A DNA stretch of 64,000 nucleotides from an uncultured Tropicimonas sp. (GCA_947497945.1 CANMIP010000004.1:124001-188000); one strand, 5' to 3'; positions 8,551 to 17,670 are shown, numbered from the stretch's first letter. A program made the numbers and translations. The notes: generated by a model from the letters alone, not told the origin.

Positions 8551-9129
8551 TCAGCTATGCCTGCCGACCTGTCTAGCGATGTCGGCAAGCGCCTCGCGCT
8601 GGCGGTCCGTCAGGCGCCCCGGCCCGGCGGCAACCTGGGCGCGAAGTGTCTCGGGAGCCGGATCAAGCATTTCCGTCGCGCCGATGGTCCGCATACGGCG
8701 GGCAATCCTCGCGAGGGCTGCGTCGACACTCGGCGACTGGCGCACACACCATGGCCCCAACACGAGCAGTTCCTGCGCTTCGGCATGGCTCATCCCGAGA
8801 CTGCTCTGCGCGGCCCGGACCAATGCCCGGTTCTGTTCTTCGCTCGGCGTCGCGCCAAGCTCGACAAGCGCCACCACACGCGCGCCGGCGGCGAGGCGAG
8901 GATCCTCGCTCTCGTCCACCGGGTGCACGCCGGTTTTCCGTTCGAAGGTCCATTGGCGGATGCTGCCGATCGCATCCCGACCGAGATCGGCCAACTCCGT
9001 GGCCGCTTTGGCGGTGTTTCGTGCCCGGTTTAACCAGAAATGCGCCCCTGCGAGCAGGGTCGGATGGCCAATGAGACGATGCCGGCAACGGGTCCGGTCA
9101 TCAGCGACGCCGCCAGGGACGGCAACCAC
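8551..9129 (-). CDS. TerB-like conserved hypothetical protein, probably with a 5' frameshift
   Basis: The well-formed part begins at about residue 25 (LLAGAHFWLNRARN). It continues with a cytoplasmic helical domain, including PSEEQNRALVRAAQSSLGMSHA, which recalls the TerB/DUF533 fold and small N-terminally anchored proteins of Rhodobacteraceae. The open frame has only a GTG start at 9129, and its first 24 residues look unrelated. An ATG at 9101 in the adjacent frame encodes MTGPVAGIVSLA, which would join smoothly to PTLLAGAHFWL as one membrane segment if one base were added near 9062. So the gene may be frameshifted, or there is a sequence error. Function unknown. Confidence 0.5.
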   Translation of the reverse strand: MVAVPGGVADDRTRCRHRLIGHPTLLAGAHFWLNRARNTAKAATELADLGRDAIGSIRQWTFERKTGVHPVDESEDPRLAAGARVVALVELGATPSEEQNRALVRAAQSSLGMSHAEAQELLVLGPWCVRQSPSVDAALARIARRMRTIGATEMLDPAPETLRAQVAAGPGRLTDRQREALADIARQVGRHS

Positions 9130-9330
9130 GGCGACCCTATCCCCCGAAAACCGTCAAGCCACGTGCCCCGACCGCGCCGCGCAGCGGCGCCCCCCCAACC
9201 GTTTCCCGCGCATTTCCAATGCAAGTGGAAACCGGCGGGAGCCCCTCCTGCCGCCCGCCCCGGGCATTGAAAGCTTGCACAGTGGCCCGGCCACGCTAAG
9301 GATGGCCTCCGGAGCAGTCACGGGACGCGC

Positions 9331-11109
9331 ATGGAATTACTCAGCCTAGGCCCGACGGTCGAACCCGTCCTCGCGCTCTGCGTGGTGCTGAGCATGTTCG
9401 TGCTCTTCTCGCGCGAGATCTTCCCCGCCGAAGTCGTCGCCATGCTCGGCGCCGCGGTCATGCTGATCACCGGTATCTTGCCCTATGACGCCGCCCGCGA
9501 CGTGCTTTCGAACCCCGCCCCCTGGACCATCGCCATGATGTTCCTCGTCATGGGCGCGCTGGTGCGCACCGGCGCGCTCGACTGGTTCACCCAGATCGCG
9601 CAGAGACAGGCCGTCCAGAGCCCCCGCCGCGCCATCGGCTCGCTGATCGGCGTCGTCGTGCTCGCCTCCGCCATTGTTTCCAATACGCCGGTTGTCGTGG
9701 TCATGATCCCGGTCATGGTCCAGATCGCCCGCACGATCGACCGTCCGGCCTCCAAGATGCTGATCCCGCTCTCCTATGCCGCCATCCTCGGCGGCACGCT
9801 GACGCTGATCGGCACCTCGACCAACCTTCTCGTCGATGGCGTCGCGCGCGCCAACGGGCTGGAGCCGTTCGGGATTTTCGAGGTCACGCCGCTGGCGATC
9901 TTCCTCGTCGCCTGGGGCATGATCTACCTGCGTTTCATCGCCTATCGCCTTCTGCCCAGCCGCGACTCGATGGCAAGCCTGCTGTCCGACAAGCGCAAGA
10001 TGAAGTTCTTCACCGAGCTGGCCCTGCCCGAGGATAGCGACCTGATCGGGCGCAAGGCGGTCGAGGTCGGGCTGTTCAAGCGCGACGGCGTGCGGCTCAT
10101 CGACGTGCTGCGCGGCGACGCCTCGCTGCGGCGCGACATGAAGACCGTCGTTCTCGAGGCGGGAGACCGGGTCGTCCTGCGCACACGTATGGCGGAACTC
10201 CTGAGCCTCCAGGAAAACAAGGCGCTGCGCCAGGTCGACAAGCTGAGCCAGGTGCGCACGGAGACGGTCGAAGTGCTGATCTCCCCCGGTGCGCGCATGG
10301 TCGGGCGGACACTCGGGCAGCTGCGCCTGCGGCGGCGCTACGGCGTCTACCCGCTCGCCGTCCACCGCCGGAACCAGAATATCGGACGCCAGCTCGACGA
10401 CCTGGTGGTGCGTGTCGGCGATACGCTCCTGCTCGAAGGCGCGCCGGAGGATATCCAGCGCCTCGCCGCGGATATGGGGCTGGTCGATATCGCGCGCCCC
10501 TCCGCCCGGGCCTTCCGGCGCGAGAAGGCACCGATCGCGCTGGCGGCGCTGCTCGGAATTGTCGGGCTGGCGGCCATCGGCGTGGCGCCGATCCTCCTGC
10601 TCTCCTTTCTCGCCGTGGCCGTGGTGTTGGGAACCCGCTGCATCGATGCGGATGAAGCCTTTTCCTTTGTCGAGGGACGCCTGCTGGCGATGATCTTCTC
10701 CATGCTGGCGGTCGGGGCGGCGCTGGAAGCCTCGGGCGCGGTCGAACTGATCGTGACCGCCGTCGCGCCGGGGCTTGAACGCCTGCCCCCCTTCCTCATC
10801 GTCTGGGCGATCTACCTGCTGACCTCGCTGCTGACCGAACTGGTCTCGAACAACGCCGTCGCCGTTGTCGTCACCCCCATCGCCATCGGGCTGGCAACCG
10901 CCATCGGCTACGACCCGCGCCCGCTTGTGATCGCCGTCATGGTCGCGGCCTCGGCCAGCTTCGCCACCCCCATCGGATACCAGACCAACATGATGGTCTA
11001 TGGCCCGGGCGGCTACCGCTTCACCGATTTCATGCGCGTCGGCATTCCGCTCAACCTCTCGATCGGAATCCTGGCCTCGGCCCTGATCCCGATCCTCTGG
11101 CCGCTCTGA
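9331..11109 (+). CDS. SLC13/DASS-family permease with two RCK_C domains
   Basis: A 592-residue inner-membrane transporter. Each half carries an SNT-type substrate/sodium site: SNTPVVVVMIP with GTSTNLLVDG in the first half, SNNAVAVVVTP with GYQTNMMVYG in the second. Between the halves (about 225-390) sit two TrkA-C/RCK_C domains (LIGRKAVEVGLFKRDGV and MVGRTLGQLRLRRRYGV), cytosolic regulatory modules. This arrangement is typical of sulfate, dicarboxylate or arsenite-type bacterial permeases. The ion transported cannot be fixed from sequence. The gene stands alone, with convergent neighbour 3'. Confidence 0.87.
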   Translation: MELLSLGPTVEPVLALCVVLSMFVLFSREIFPAEVVAMLGAAVMLITGILPYDAARDVLSNPAPWTIAMMFLVMGALVRTGALDWFTQIAQRQAVQSPRRAIGSLIGVVVLASAIVSNTPVVVVMIPVMVQIARTIDRPASKMLIPLSYAAILGGTLTLIGTSTNLLVDGVARANGLEPFGIFEVTPLAIFLVAWGMIYLRFIAYRLLPSRDSMASLLSDKRKMKFFTELALPEDSDLIGRKAVEVGLFKRDGVRLIDVLRGDASLRRDMKTVVLEAGDRVVLRTRMAELLSLQENKALRQVDKLSQVRTETVEVLISPGARMVGRTLGQLRLRRRYGVYPLAVHRRNQNIGRQLDDLVVRVGDTLLLEGAPEDIQRLAADMGLVDIARPSARAFRREKAPIALAALLGIVGLAAIGVAPILLLSFLAVAVVLGTRCIDADEAFSFVEGRLLAMIFSMLAVGAALEASGAVELIVTAVAPGLERLPPFLIVWAIYLLTSLLTELVSNNAVAVVVTPIAIGLATAIGYDPRPLVIAVMVAASASFATPIGYQTNMMVYGPGGYRFTDFMRVGIPLNLSIGILASALIPILWPL

Positions 11110-11118
11110 ACCGCCACG

Positions 11119-11151
11119 AAAAAGCCAGCCCCCCGGGAAGACCGGAGGGCT
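11119..11151 (-). terminator. Intrinsic terminator of the peroxidase gene
   Basis: Ten-base arms at 11127-11136 and 11142-11151 pair with one mismatch around a GAAGA loop. On the minus strand the stem is followed by GGCTTTTTCG. It lies 31 bp after the peroxidase stop codon, so it serves that leftward gene. Confidence 0.8.
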
Positions 11152-11181
11152 AACATCCGCAATCACCTGTCCGTGCCGGGA

Positions 11182-12684
11182 TCAGCCCGCGCGCAGGAGC
11201 TCGGCATGTTTGACCGCGCCGCGATGCGTTTCGACAAATTCCATCAACGAACCGACCGTCATGTCGCGGCCACCGAATCCGTGCCAGGGCTCGAAATGCG
11301 GCACATGCAGCACGCTGGTCTTGTCGAGCCGCAGCAGCCGCAGCAGCACCCAGGCCACGATCGCGCCGCCCGCGCCGTCCAGCTTGCCCTCGCCGCTGGC
11401 TTCCGCCTCCTGCAGGCTGTGGAACCAGAGCGGCGTCTTCTGGATTCCGTGATCGGCCAGCGCTTTCGGCACCGGCTGCGGCGCAATCCCGAGATGGGCG
11501 GCAATCTGCTGCCCGGAGGCAACCTCCAGCGCGAAACGGTCGCGCATGATGTTGCGCAGCGGCAGCTTTGCAGCCTGGTCGCGGGTGAGAACCACGCCGG
11601 GGAACCGGAGCCCGTCATGAATAAAGGGCATCGCGAAGAGCGCCGAGGCGACCTTCGTGCTGACCGCCCGCGCCCGCGGCGCCGTCTGCCCCCTCATGTC
11701 GAACATCATGTTCATGTCCATGTTGGCCTCCAGCGGACGACGGCTGAACCCGGGATGGGCAAAGAAGCCGATCGGGTCGGTCCCCGTCTTCATGGCGTAT
11801 TTCGTCTGCGCCGTGGCGTGGCCAAACCGGTAGGCCGCGCCGGAAAACTCGACCGGCATGATCGCCGCTTCATCGGGGAAGCTGTCGGGATGCTGGCCCT
11901 TGTGGATGGCCGCATCGGTGCAGAAGGCCGGCAGGAACCGGTTGCAGATCAGCCACTGGTAATGGAGCCGGATGAACCGCCGCACCGCCTCGAACCCCTT
12001 GAGCGCCGGAACAACGCCGTCGTCCCAGATATCCTGCGGCATCCCCGCCTCGGCACATGCGACAACATCCGTCGCCGTCGTGTCGCCTTCGCTCATGTGA
12101 GACATCAGGATATTGTGCAGGCAGATGAAGGCGCCCTGGATCTGGCTGACAAAGACATTCTCGTCATTTCGAGGATCGCCGATCAGCGCCGTGCCATGGG
12201 CGTTCCGCGCCAGGTCGAGCGGGTTGTCGTCGCGGCCGAAGAGCAGGAACCCGCCGGATTTTGCGAGATCCGGGTGGTGGCCGGTATTGGCGTAGAGATG
12301 CGGGCTGGCCTCGGGGCCGTCGCCATAAACGCAATCGAGATCGAGATTGGGCGTCCGCAGGTTGCGCACGAAGCGCGGGTCGATCTGCGTGCCGATGGCC
12401 GAGGTCGCGTCCAGCGTGATGTCATGGTCGATGAACTGGCCGAAAAAGGTCATGCCCGCCTCTGCCGGACCGTCCGAGACATCGACCTCGAGCATGTCGT
12501 CGATCAGGGCCTCGAAGATATCTGCAAGGCCCTGCTTGTCGCCACTCCATTGCAGCGGGTTCTTGAGGCCGGGCACGAGCCGCCCGAAGGTCTGCGCCAA
12601 GGGCGCCGATTGCGCCATCGTGTCGTGGACACAATGCTGCATCAACTTGTCAAAACGCGTGAGGCCGTGGGGAACATAAGTCAC
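11182..12684 (-). CDS. Animal-type haem peroxidase (peroxidase-cyclooxygenase superfamily)
   Basis: A 500-residue protein. The distal site reads FFGQFIDHDITLD: Gln83, Asp86 and His87 match the Gln, haem-linked Asp and distal His of myeloperoxidase. SGAAYRFGHATAQT near 285 supplies the proximal His. GDPRNDENVFVSQIQGAF and a helix ending CLHN follow the family pattern. It should oxidise halides or organic substrates with H2O2. No classical signal peptide is seen, so cytoplasmic location or non-classical export is open. The start is GTG, with GGAG 8 bp upstream. A perfect-looking terminator follows. It is a single-gene unit with an unusually AT-rich promoter, which may indicate acquisition by transfer. 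Confidence 0.88.
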   Translation of the reverse strand: MTYVPHGLTRFDKLMQHCVHDTMAQSAPLAQTFGRLVPGLKNPLQWSGDKQGLADIFEALIDDMLEVDVSDGPAEAGMTFFGQFIDHDITLDATSAIGTQIDPRFVRNLRTPNLDLDCVYGDGPEASPHLYANTGHHPDLAKSGGFLLFGRDDNPLDLARNAHGTALIGDPRNDENVFVSQIQGAFICLHNILMSHMSEGDTTATDVVACAEAGMPQDIWDDGVVPALKGFEAVRRFIRLHYQWLICNRFLPAFCTDAAIHKGQHPDSFPDEAAIMPVEFSGAAYRFGHATAQTKYAMKTGTDPIGFFAHPGFSRRPLEANMDMNMMFDMRGQTAPRARAVSTKVASALFAMPFIHDGLRFPGVVLTRDQAAKLPLRNIMRDRFALEVASGQQIAAHLGIAPQPVPKALADHGIQKTPLWFHSLQEAEASGEGKLDGAGGAIVAWVLLRLLRLDKTSVLHVPHFEPWHGFGGRDMTVGSLMEFVETHRGAVKHAELLRAG

Positions 12685-12996
12685 GGAAATATCTCCAATA
12701 TATTGAATTTATTTATAAAGAACAGAAGAACTCGATAACGATACCGCGCAGTATAATTCTCAGATGATGACATCTTGCGCTGATTCCATCAAGCGAGGCG
12801 GCAAGAATTCGCCAGACGGGGCGGCGGGCCGGAGATCCCGGAGGATATCGCGGACCGGACCTTCCGTCTTCACGGCGCGGTCCGCCTGTTTCGACAAAGC
12901 GGGAGACTGTTCGGGCTGCGGGATTGCCCCACCCCCTCGCTTTGGGCTATGGACGCGCCAATCAGACGCAATTCCCGACCCGAACGGAGAAGACCC
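12685..12996. promoter_or_regulatory. 312-bp divergent promoter region (peroxidase / yebC)
   Basis: No gene is seen. Bases about 12695-12770 are strikingly AT-rich for this genome (runs such as TATTGAATTTATTTATA) and must contain the leftward peroxidase promoter. The part nearer yebC returns to normal GC content. I found no clear operator palindrome. Confidence 0.5.
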
Positions 12997-13737
12997 ATGG
13001 CCGGCCATTCAAAATGGGCGAATATCCAGCACCGCAAGGGGCGCCAGGATGCCGCCCGCTCGAAACTGTTTTCCAAGCTCTCGAAAGAGATCACCGTCGC
13101 CGCGAAGATGGGCGACCCTGATCCCGAGAAAAACCCGCGTCTGCGGCTCGCCGTCAAGGAAGCCAAGTCGCAATCCGTCCCCAAGGACGTGATCGACCGC
13201 GCGATCAAGAAATCCGTTGCCGGCGATGGCGACGAGTATGAAGAGATCCGTTACGAGGGCTACGGCCCGGGCGGCGTCGCCGTGATCGTCGAGGCGATGA
13301 CCGACAACCGCAACCGGACCGCCTCCACCGTGCGCTCGACCTTCTCCAAGAATGGCGGCAATCTCGGCGAGACCGGTTCCGTCGGCTTCATGTTCGAGCG
13401 CAAGGGCGAGATCACCTATCCGGCCTCTGCGGGCGATGAAGATTCGATAATGGAAGCGGCGATCGAGGCCGGCGCGGAAGACGTGGAATCCGACGAGGAG
13501 CTGCACGTCATCTACACCGCCGACACCGATCTCAACGAGGTTTCCAGCGCGCTTGAAGCCGCGCTTGGCGAATCCGAGCATACCAAGCTGGTCTGGAAGC
13601 CGACGACCACGACCGAGCTGGATCTCGAAGGCGCACAGAAGCTGATGCGGCTGATCGAGGTGCTGGAAGACGATGACGATGTCCAGCGCGTCACCGCGAA
13701 TATGGAGATCTCCGACGAGGTCGCGGCCCAGCTCTGA
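12997..13737 (+). CDS. yebC: YebC/PmpR-family regulatory protein
   Basis: A 246-residue three-domain cytoplasmic protein. The N-terminus [18 protein letters not shown] is the family signature, followed by [19 protein letters not shown] and the central [20 protein letters not shown]. Members act as DNA-binding regulators, and recent work on the family points to ribosome-associated relief of proline stalling; which applies here is unknown. In many alphaproteobacteria yebC sits near ruvC, but ruvC is not present here. CGGAGAAG precedes the ATG. The gene ends just before a copy of the dispersed double-hairpin repeat. Confidence 0.93.
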   Translation: MAGHSKWANIQHRKGRQDAARSKLFSKLSKEITVAAKMGDPDPEKNPRLRLAVKEAKSQSVPKDVIDRAIKKSVAGDGDEYEEIRYEGYGPGGVAVIVEAMTDNRNRTASTVRSTFSKNGGNLGETGSVGFMFERKGEITYPASAGDEDSIMEAAIEAGAEDVESDEELHVIYTADTDLNEVSSALEAALGESEHTKLVWKPTTTTELDLEGAQKLMRLIEVLEDDDDVQRVTANMEISDEVAAQL

Positions 13738-13789
13738 GCCCTGCCCCAGTCGCGGGCGGATCGACCGGCCGCAAAGAGCCGATTGCGGC

Positions 13790-13980
13790 CGTTGGGCTTG
13801 AGCGTTGATTGGCACGGAATCAAGCCGAAGGCGCCGTGCCAGCGCCGGACCGTCCCGACGGTCTGGCGCTTTGTCATCGGCGCGCAACGGCTTGAACTTC
13901 TTCGGTTCTGGCCGGGATAAAGCGCAGACCGGATTCGTTGCAGCGCCATCCCACGGTCCGGCGCTGGCACGGCTCGCGTT
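13790..13980 (+). repeat. Dispersed double-hairpin intergenic repeat, copy A
   Basis: It lies between the convergent 3' ends of yebC and argP. The core is two abutting 30-nt inverted repeats. Hairpin 1 at 13811-13840 has arms GGCACGG/CCGTGCC. Hairpin 2 at 13841-13870 has 14-base arms around a 2-nt loop with one G-U pair. About 100 bp further 3' (to about 13975) is also shared with copy B. Related copies are at about 22201-22450 (inverted) and 59555-59680. Confidence 0.75.
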
Positions 13981-14009
13981 GCTCTTTTCACGCGCGCCCT
14001 TTCCAGCCC

Positions 14010-14909
14010 TCACCCCGCCCGCAACTCCTTCCGCGCCTGGGCCCGGATTGCCTGCGTCAGCGGCGCGAGCGCCGGTCGGACGGCGCGGGCACTCTGCCAG
14101 TAGAGCGGCGTGTCGAGCGGCTGTGTCTCGTCCAGCAGCACCAGAGAGCCGGAAATCACCGGCGCCCAGAGAAGCTGTTCGGGGTTCATCCCCCAGCCCA
14201 ACCCGAGTTTCGCGGCGTCGATGAAGGCCTGCGCGGCGGGAAGGAAATGGCTCGGCGGGGTCGGCGGCGTGCCGAACCGGGCAGCGAGCCAGCGGGTTTG
14301 CAGCTCGTCCTTCCGGTTGAAGGTCAGCATCGGCGCACGGGCGCAGGCCTCCGCCGTGACCCCGTTCGGGAAATGACGCCCGAGATAGTCCGGGCTGGCG
14401 CTGGCATGATAGCGCAGCGCGCCGAGCGCGAGGCTGTCGCAGCCCTGGATCGGCTCGGCATGGGAGGTCACGGCGGCCGCGACCTCGCCGCGCCGCAGCC
14501 ACTCGGCGGAATGATCCTGGTCGTCCAGCGTGACATCGAAGAGCAGGCCCGGAACAGCCTCGGCGGCGGCTGCGAGCGCGGCGGGCAGCCAGGTGGCGAA
14601 ACTGTCGGCATTGGCCGCGATGCGGATCGTGTGCCCCCCTGCGCCGGGAACGGGTCCGAGATCCGCCGCCAGCGCATGTTCGAGCAGCGCCACTTCTTCC
14701 GCGTGACGGAACAGGCGCAGTCCGGCCGCCGTGCCCGTGCAGGGCTGTCCGCGCCGGATCAGCACCGTGCCGAGCCGCTCCTCCAGCGCCTTGATCCGCT
14801 GCGAGATCGCCGAGGGCGTGACCGAGAGCGCCGCCGCCGCGCGGTCGAAACTGCCGGTCCGGAGAACTTCGGCGAGAGCGGCGATCTGGGCGGCGTCAAG
14901 ATTAAGCAT
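14010..14909 (-). CDS. argP: LysR-family regulator ArgP/LysG
   Basis: A 299-residue regulator with the N-terminal winged helix (GSFDRAAAALSVTPSAISQR, about 18-37) and an effector domain from about 90. It diverges from a LysE/ArgO-type exporter gene with an 83-bp shared promoter region. This is the classical argP-argO / lysG-lysE pair, in which the regulator senses basic amino acids and turns on the exporter. The AT-rich stretch with TAGATTTTTCAATT just upstream may hold the LysR box. The assignment as ArgP rests on neighbourhood plus the short polypeptide typical of ArgP/LysG. Confidence 0.87.
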   Translation of the reverse strand: MLNLDAAQIAALAEVLRTGSFDRAAAALSVTPSAISQRIKALEERLGTVLIRRGQPCTGTAAGLRLFRHAEEVALLEHALAADLGPVPGAGGHTIRIAANADSFATWLPAALAAAAEAVPGLLFDVTLDDQDHSAEWLRRGEVAAAVTSHAEPIQGCDSLALGALRYHASASPDYLGRHFPNGVTAEACARAPMLTFNRKDELQTRWLAARFGTPPTPPSHFLPAAQAFIDAAKLGLGWGMNPEQLLWAPVISGSLVLLDETQPLDTPLYWQSARAVRPALAPLTQAIRAQARKELRAG

Positions 14910-14992
14910 TGCTAATCTCGCTTTAGATTTTTCAATTTGTCTTATTTCACTGCCATCGCTATCCGCAAGTCAAGACAGAGAGGAGACCCGGC

Positions 14993-15595
14993 ATGACCGA
15001 GGCGTTTTTCCAGGGCTTCGGCCTGAGCTTCAGCCTGATCCTGGCGATCGGAGCGCAGAATGCCTTTGTCCTGCGCCAGGGCCTGCGGCAGGAGCATGTG
15101 CTGGCGGTTGTCCTGGCCTGCGCGATCTCGGACGCGATCCTGATTTCGGTCGGCGTCTTCGCCTTTACCTCGATCTCCAAGCTCCTGCCCGGGCTGGTCC
15201 CGATGATGAAATGGGGCGGCGCGGCTTTCCTGTTTGCCTATGGGAGCTTGAGCTTCCGCAACGCCTGGCGCGGCGGCGAAACGCTGGAAGCGGGCGGCAA
15301 CGGCGCGCGAAGCCTCGGCCAGGTGCTCGCCGTGGTGCTGGCGCTGACATGGCTCAACCCGCATGTCTATCTCGACACGGTCGGGCTGATCGGCTCGATC
15401 TCCTCCGGTTTCCCTGGCCGCGAGGCCGCCTTCGCGACCGGTGCCATAACTGCCTCTTTTACCTTCTTTTTCTCGCTGGGCTATGGCGCGCGGCTATTGC
15501 AACCGCTCTTCGCCCGGCCACTGTCCTGGCGCGTGCTCGACGTGATCATCGGACTGGTGATGTGGTCCATCGCCGCCGGGTTGTTGCTCGGCTGA
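14993..15595 (+). CDS. argO: LysE/ArgO-family basic amino-acid exporter
   Basis: A 200-residue inner-membrane protein with about six hydrophobic segments. The N-terminal signature GFGLSFSLILAIGAQNAFVL is diagnostic of LysE/ArgO, and ALTWLNPHVYLDTVGLIGS is the second conserved block. It should export arginine and/or lysine, preventing accumulation when peptides are catabolised. GAGAGGAGA precedes the ATG. Control by the divergent LysR gene is very likely from the arrangement. Confidence 0.9.
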   Translation: MTEAFFQGFGLSFSLILAIGAQNAFVLRQGLRQEHVLAVVLACAISDAILISVGVFAFTSISKLLPGLVPMMKWGGAAFLFAYGSLSFRNAWRGGETLEAGGNGARSLGQVLAVVLALTWLNPHVYLDTVGLIGSISSGFPGREAAFATGAITASFTFFFSLGYGARLLQPLFARPLSWRVLDVIIGLVMWSIAAGLLLG

Positions 15596-15640
15596 CCGAT
15601 CCCGCTTGTGGCCGGGCGGCAAATGCTGTCAGGTCGCCGC

Positions 15641-16540
15641 ATGATTTCCCCCGCCGAACATCGCCCGCTCCGGGCCGTGCTTTACATGGCCATGACCGGG
15701 CTGTGCTTCATCGGCGTTCAGGCGACCGTGAAACATCTCGGACCGGGCATGCCCCCGGCGGAATCGGCCTTCCTGCGTTACCTCCTGGGGCTGGTCTTCC
15801 TGATCCCGATGTGGCCGGAACTGCGCAAGGCCCACCTGACACGCCGGGCCTGGGCGCTCTTCACCCTGCGCGGCGCGGTGCAGGCCGGCGCAGTGATCTG
15901 CTGGTTCTTCGCCATGACACGGATCACCATCGCCGAGGTCACGGCGATGAATTACATGAATCCGATCTATGTCACTCTCGGCGCCGCCCTCTTCCTCGGC
16001 GAGCGACTCGCCGCGCGGCGGATGGCTGCGATCGGTCTGGCCTTCCTCGGCGCGCTCATCATTCTACGCCCCGGGTTCCGCACGCTGGATCCCGGCCATT
16101 TCGCGATGATCTTCGCCGCCCTCGGCTTCGCCACCGCCTATCTCGTCGCCAAGCGCATGACCGGCGAGGTCTCGCCGAGCGTGGTCGTCGGGATGATGTC
16201 GATCATGGTGACGATCTTCCTCGCCCCCTTCGCGCTGGCCGACTGGGTCGCGCCGAGCCTGACGCAACTGGCCTGGCTCTTCCTCGTCGCCTGCTTCGCG
16301 ACGACAGGCCATTACATGATGACCCTGGCCTTCCAGGCCGCGCCCATGGCCGTGACACAGCCGGTGACGTTCCTGCAGCTGGTCTGGGCGAGCCTTCTGG
16401 GCTGGCTGGCCTTCAGCGAGCCAATTGACGGCTGGGTCGTGCTCGGGGGGACGTTGATCATGACCGCCGTCTCCTTCATTGCCTGGCGCGAGATGCGGCT
16501 GAAAGCAGCCCCCACGCGCGATGCCGCGCCGAACAGCTGA
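15641..16540 (+). CDS. DMT-family (EamA) transporter
   Basis: A 299-residue inner-membrane protein with ten predicted hydrophobic segments in two EamA repeats. Marks include ESAFLRYLLGLVFLIPM and EVTAMNYMNPIYVTLGAALFLGE in the first half and QPVTFLQLVWASLLGWLAF in the second. Family members export amino acids, nucleotides or other metabolites; the substrate is not predictable. Three in-frame starts exist (GTG 15608, ATG 15623, ATG 15641). The last is preferred, since it directly precedes the family N-terminus and has AGGTCG upstream. It follows the exporter gene by 45 bp and may be co-transcribed. Confidence 0.85.
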   Translation: MISPAEHRPLRAVLYMAMTGLCFIGVQATVKHLGPGMPPAESAFLRYLLGLVFLIPMWPELRKAHLTRRAWALFTLRGAVQAGAVICWFFAMTRITIAEVTAMNYMNPIYVTLGAALFLGERLAARRMAAIGLAFLGALIILRPGFRTLDPGHFAMIFAALGFATAYLVAKRMTGEVSPSVVVGMMSIMVTIFLAPFALADWVAPSLTQLAWLFLVACFATTGHYMMTLAFQAAPMAVTQPVTFLQLVWASLLGWLAFSEPIDGWVVLGGTLIMTAVSFIAWREMRLKAAPTRDAAPNS

Positions 16541-16550
16541 CACGAGCGCA

Positions 16551-16610
16551 CGCCGCGAAGCGGCGCCACCGCCGCTCGATCTGTGATCGGCGGCACGCCC
16601 CCCTCGGGTT
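16551..16610. repeat. Short intergenic repeat R2, copy 1
   Basis: About 58 bp containing GCGGCGCCACCGCCGC, then TCGGCGGCA and GCCCCCCTCG. It is about 85 percent identical to 19001-19060 by eye and in the same orientation. It sits between convergent genes. Confidence 0.55.
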
Positions 16611-16634
16611 CGAACCAGTCCTCGGGTTCCGGGT

Positions 16635-17498
16635 TTACTCCGCCGCCACCGGCAGCGCTTTCGTCCGCCCGATCTCGGCAATCTCCTCGATCACACCGCG
16701 GAGGACCCCCCGGAAACCCGGGAAGCTCCGGTTCGGACGGACCTGCGCCTCGTCCATGTAGAGCGAACGGTCGATCTCGACCTGGATCGCGTGCTGCCCC
16801 TCCGCCGGCCGGCCGTAATGCTGGGTGATGAAGGCGCCCGCGAATGGCGCATTGCGCGCGACACGCAGGCCGACGGACGAGAAGGCGGTCTCGATCCGCG
16901 CCATGATTTCCGACCCCGCGGCCGCCCCGAACCTGTCGCCCAGCACCACCTGTGGCCGCTGGCCCTCACGGCCCGGCGCAGCGCGCACGGCTTCGTGCGG
17001 CATGGAGTGGCAGTCGATCAGGATCGCCTGACCAAACTCGGCGCGCGCCTCGTCGAGAAGCCCCTGCAAGGCGTCGTGATACGGATGCCAGATCCGGTCC
17101 AGCCGTTGCTGCGCCTCGTCCCGATCCAGCTTTCCGCGATAGATCGCCCGCCCCCCGGCCACGACACGCGGAATCACACCCAGTCCCGATGACACACGCG
17201 GATTGTGCCGAAGCACCCTCAGACCGCGAATCACGGCCGGATCGAGCTCGTCAGCGGCCCGGTTGAGATCGACATAGGCGCGCGGCGCGTGACAGGCGAT
17301 CAAGGGGGCGCCAAATTCCGGCGCTGTATCGAAGAGCCGGTCAACGAAAGCGTCCTCGGAAGAGCGAATGCCCAGCTCGTCAAGGATGGTCCGGCGCAGG
17401 AAATCGAGCCCGTAATCGCGCCCGCTATGGGGCGAGGCGAAGACGACACTTGTGCTGCGGCTTTGCGGCCGATCGATGCGAAAAGGCGGGTACTGCAT
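16635..17498 (-). CDS. N-formylglutamate amidohydrolase family protein
   Basis: A 287-residue hydrolase. Zinc-ligand motifs are FASPHSGRDY (about 20-29), LIDCHSMPHE, and HYGRPAEGQHAIQVEIDRSL near the C-terminus. The enzyme would release formate from N-formyl-L-glutamate, the last step of one histidine-degradation route, or act on similar N-acyl acids. No hut genes are nearby, so the physiological substrate is uncertain. The start at 17498 is supported by AAGGAGA 4-10 bp upstream and by the family N-terminus; the upstream in-frame extension has no homology. Confidence 0.85.
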   Translation of the reverse strand: MQYPPFRIDRPQSRSTSVVFASPHSGRDYGLDFLRRTILDELGIRSSEDAFVDRLFDTAPEFGAPLIACHAPRAYVDLNRAADELDPAVIRGLRVLRHNPRVSSGLGVIPRVVAGGRAIYRGKLDRDEAQQRLDRIWHPYHDALQGLLDEARAEFGQAILIDCHSMPHEAVRAAPGREGQRPQVVLGDRFGAAAGSEIMARIETAFSSVGLRVARNAPFAGAFITQHYGRPAEGQHAIQVEIDRSLYMDEAQVRPNRSFPGFRGVLRGVIEEIAEIGRTKALPVAAE

Positions 17499-17670
17499 GG
17501 GCTCTCCTTGCGCACCATATAGCGATATAAATTCTCTTGCCAAAAGCCCTTGAACCCGGCGCGTGTTCCTTTTATACGCGCTCCACCGACGCGGAATCGA
17601 CCGCGTTCTTTTCTTTCTGGCCGGGACACCGGCGGCGAGGACAGGGCGAGGGAAAGAATCCGTTGAGGAC

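Noticed and set aside
9346..11166. 606-codon open frame on the minus strand
   Set aside because: Antisense to the SLC13 permease; translation is His/Asp/Arg/Gly-rich and shows no fold.
13738..14009. Open frames through repeat copy A, also seen through copy B
   Set aside because: The similar translations in the two places come from the shared DNA repeat; copy C keeps the hairpins but not the frame.
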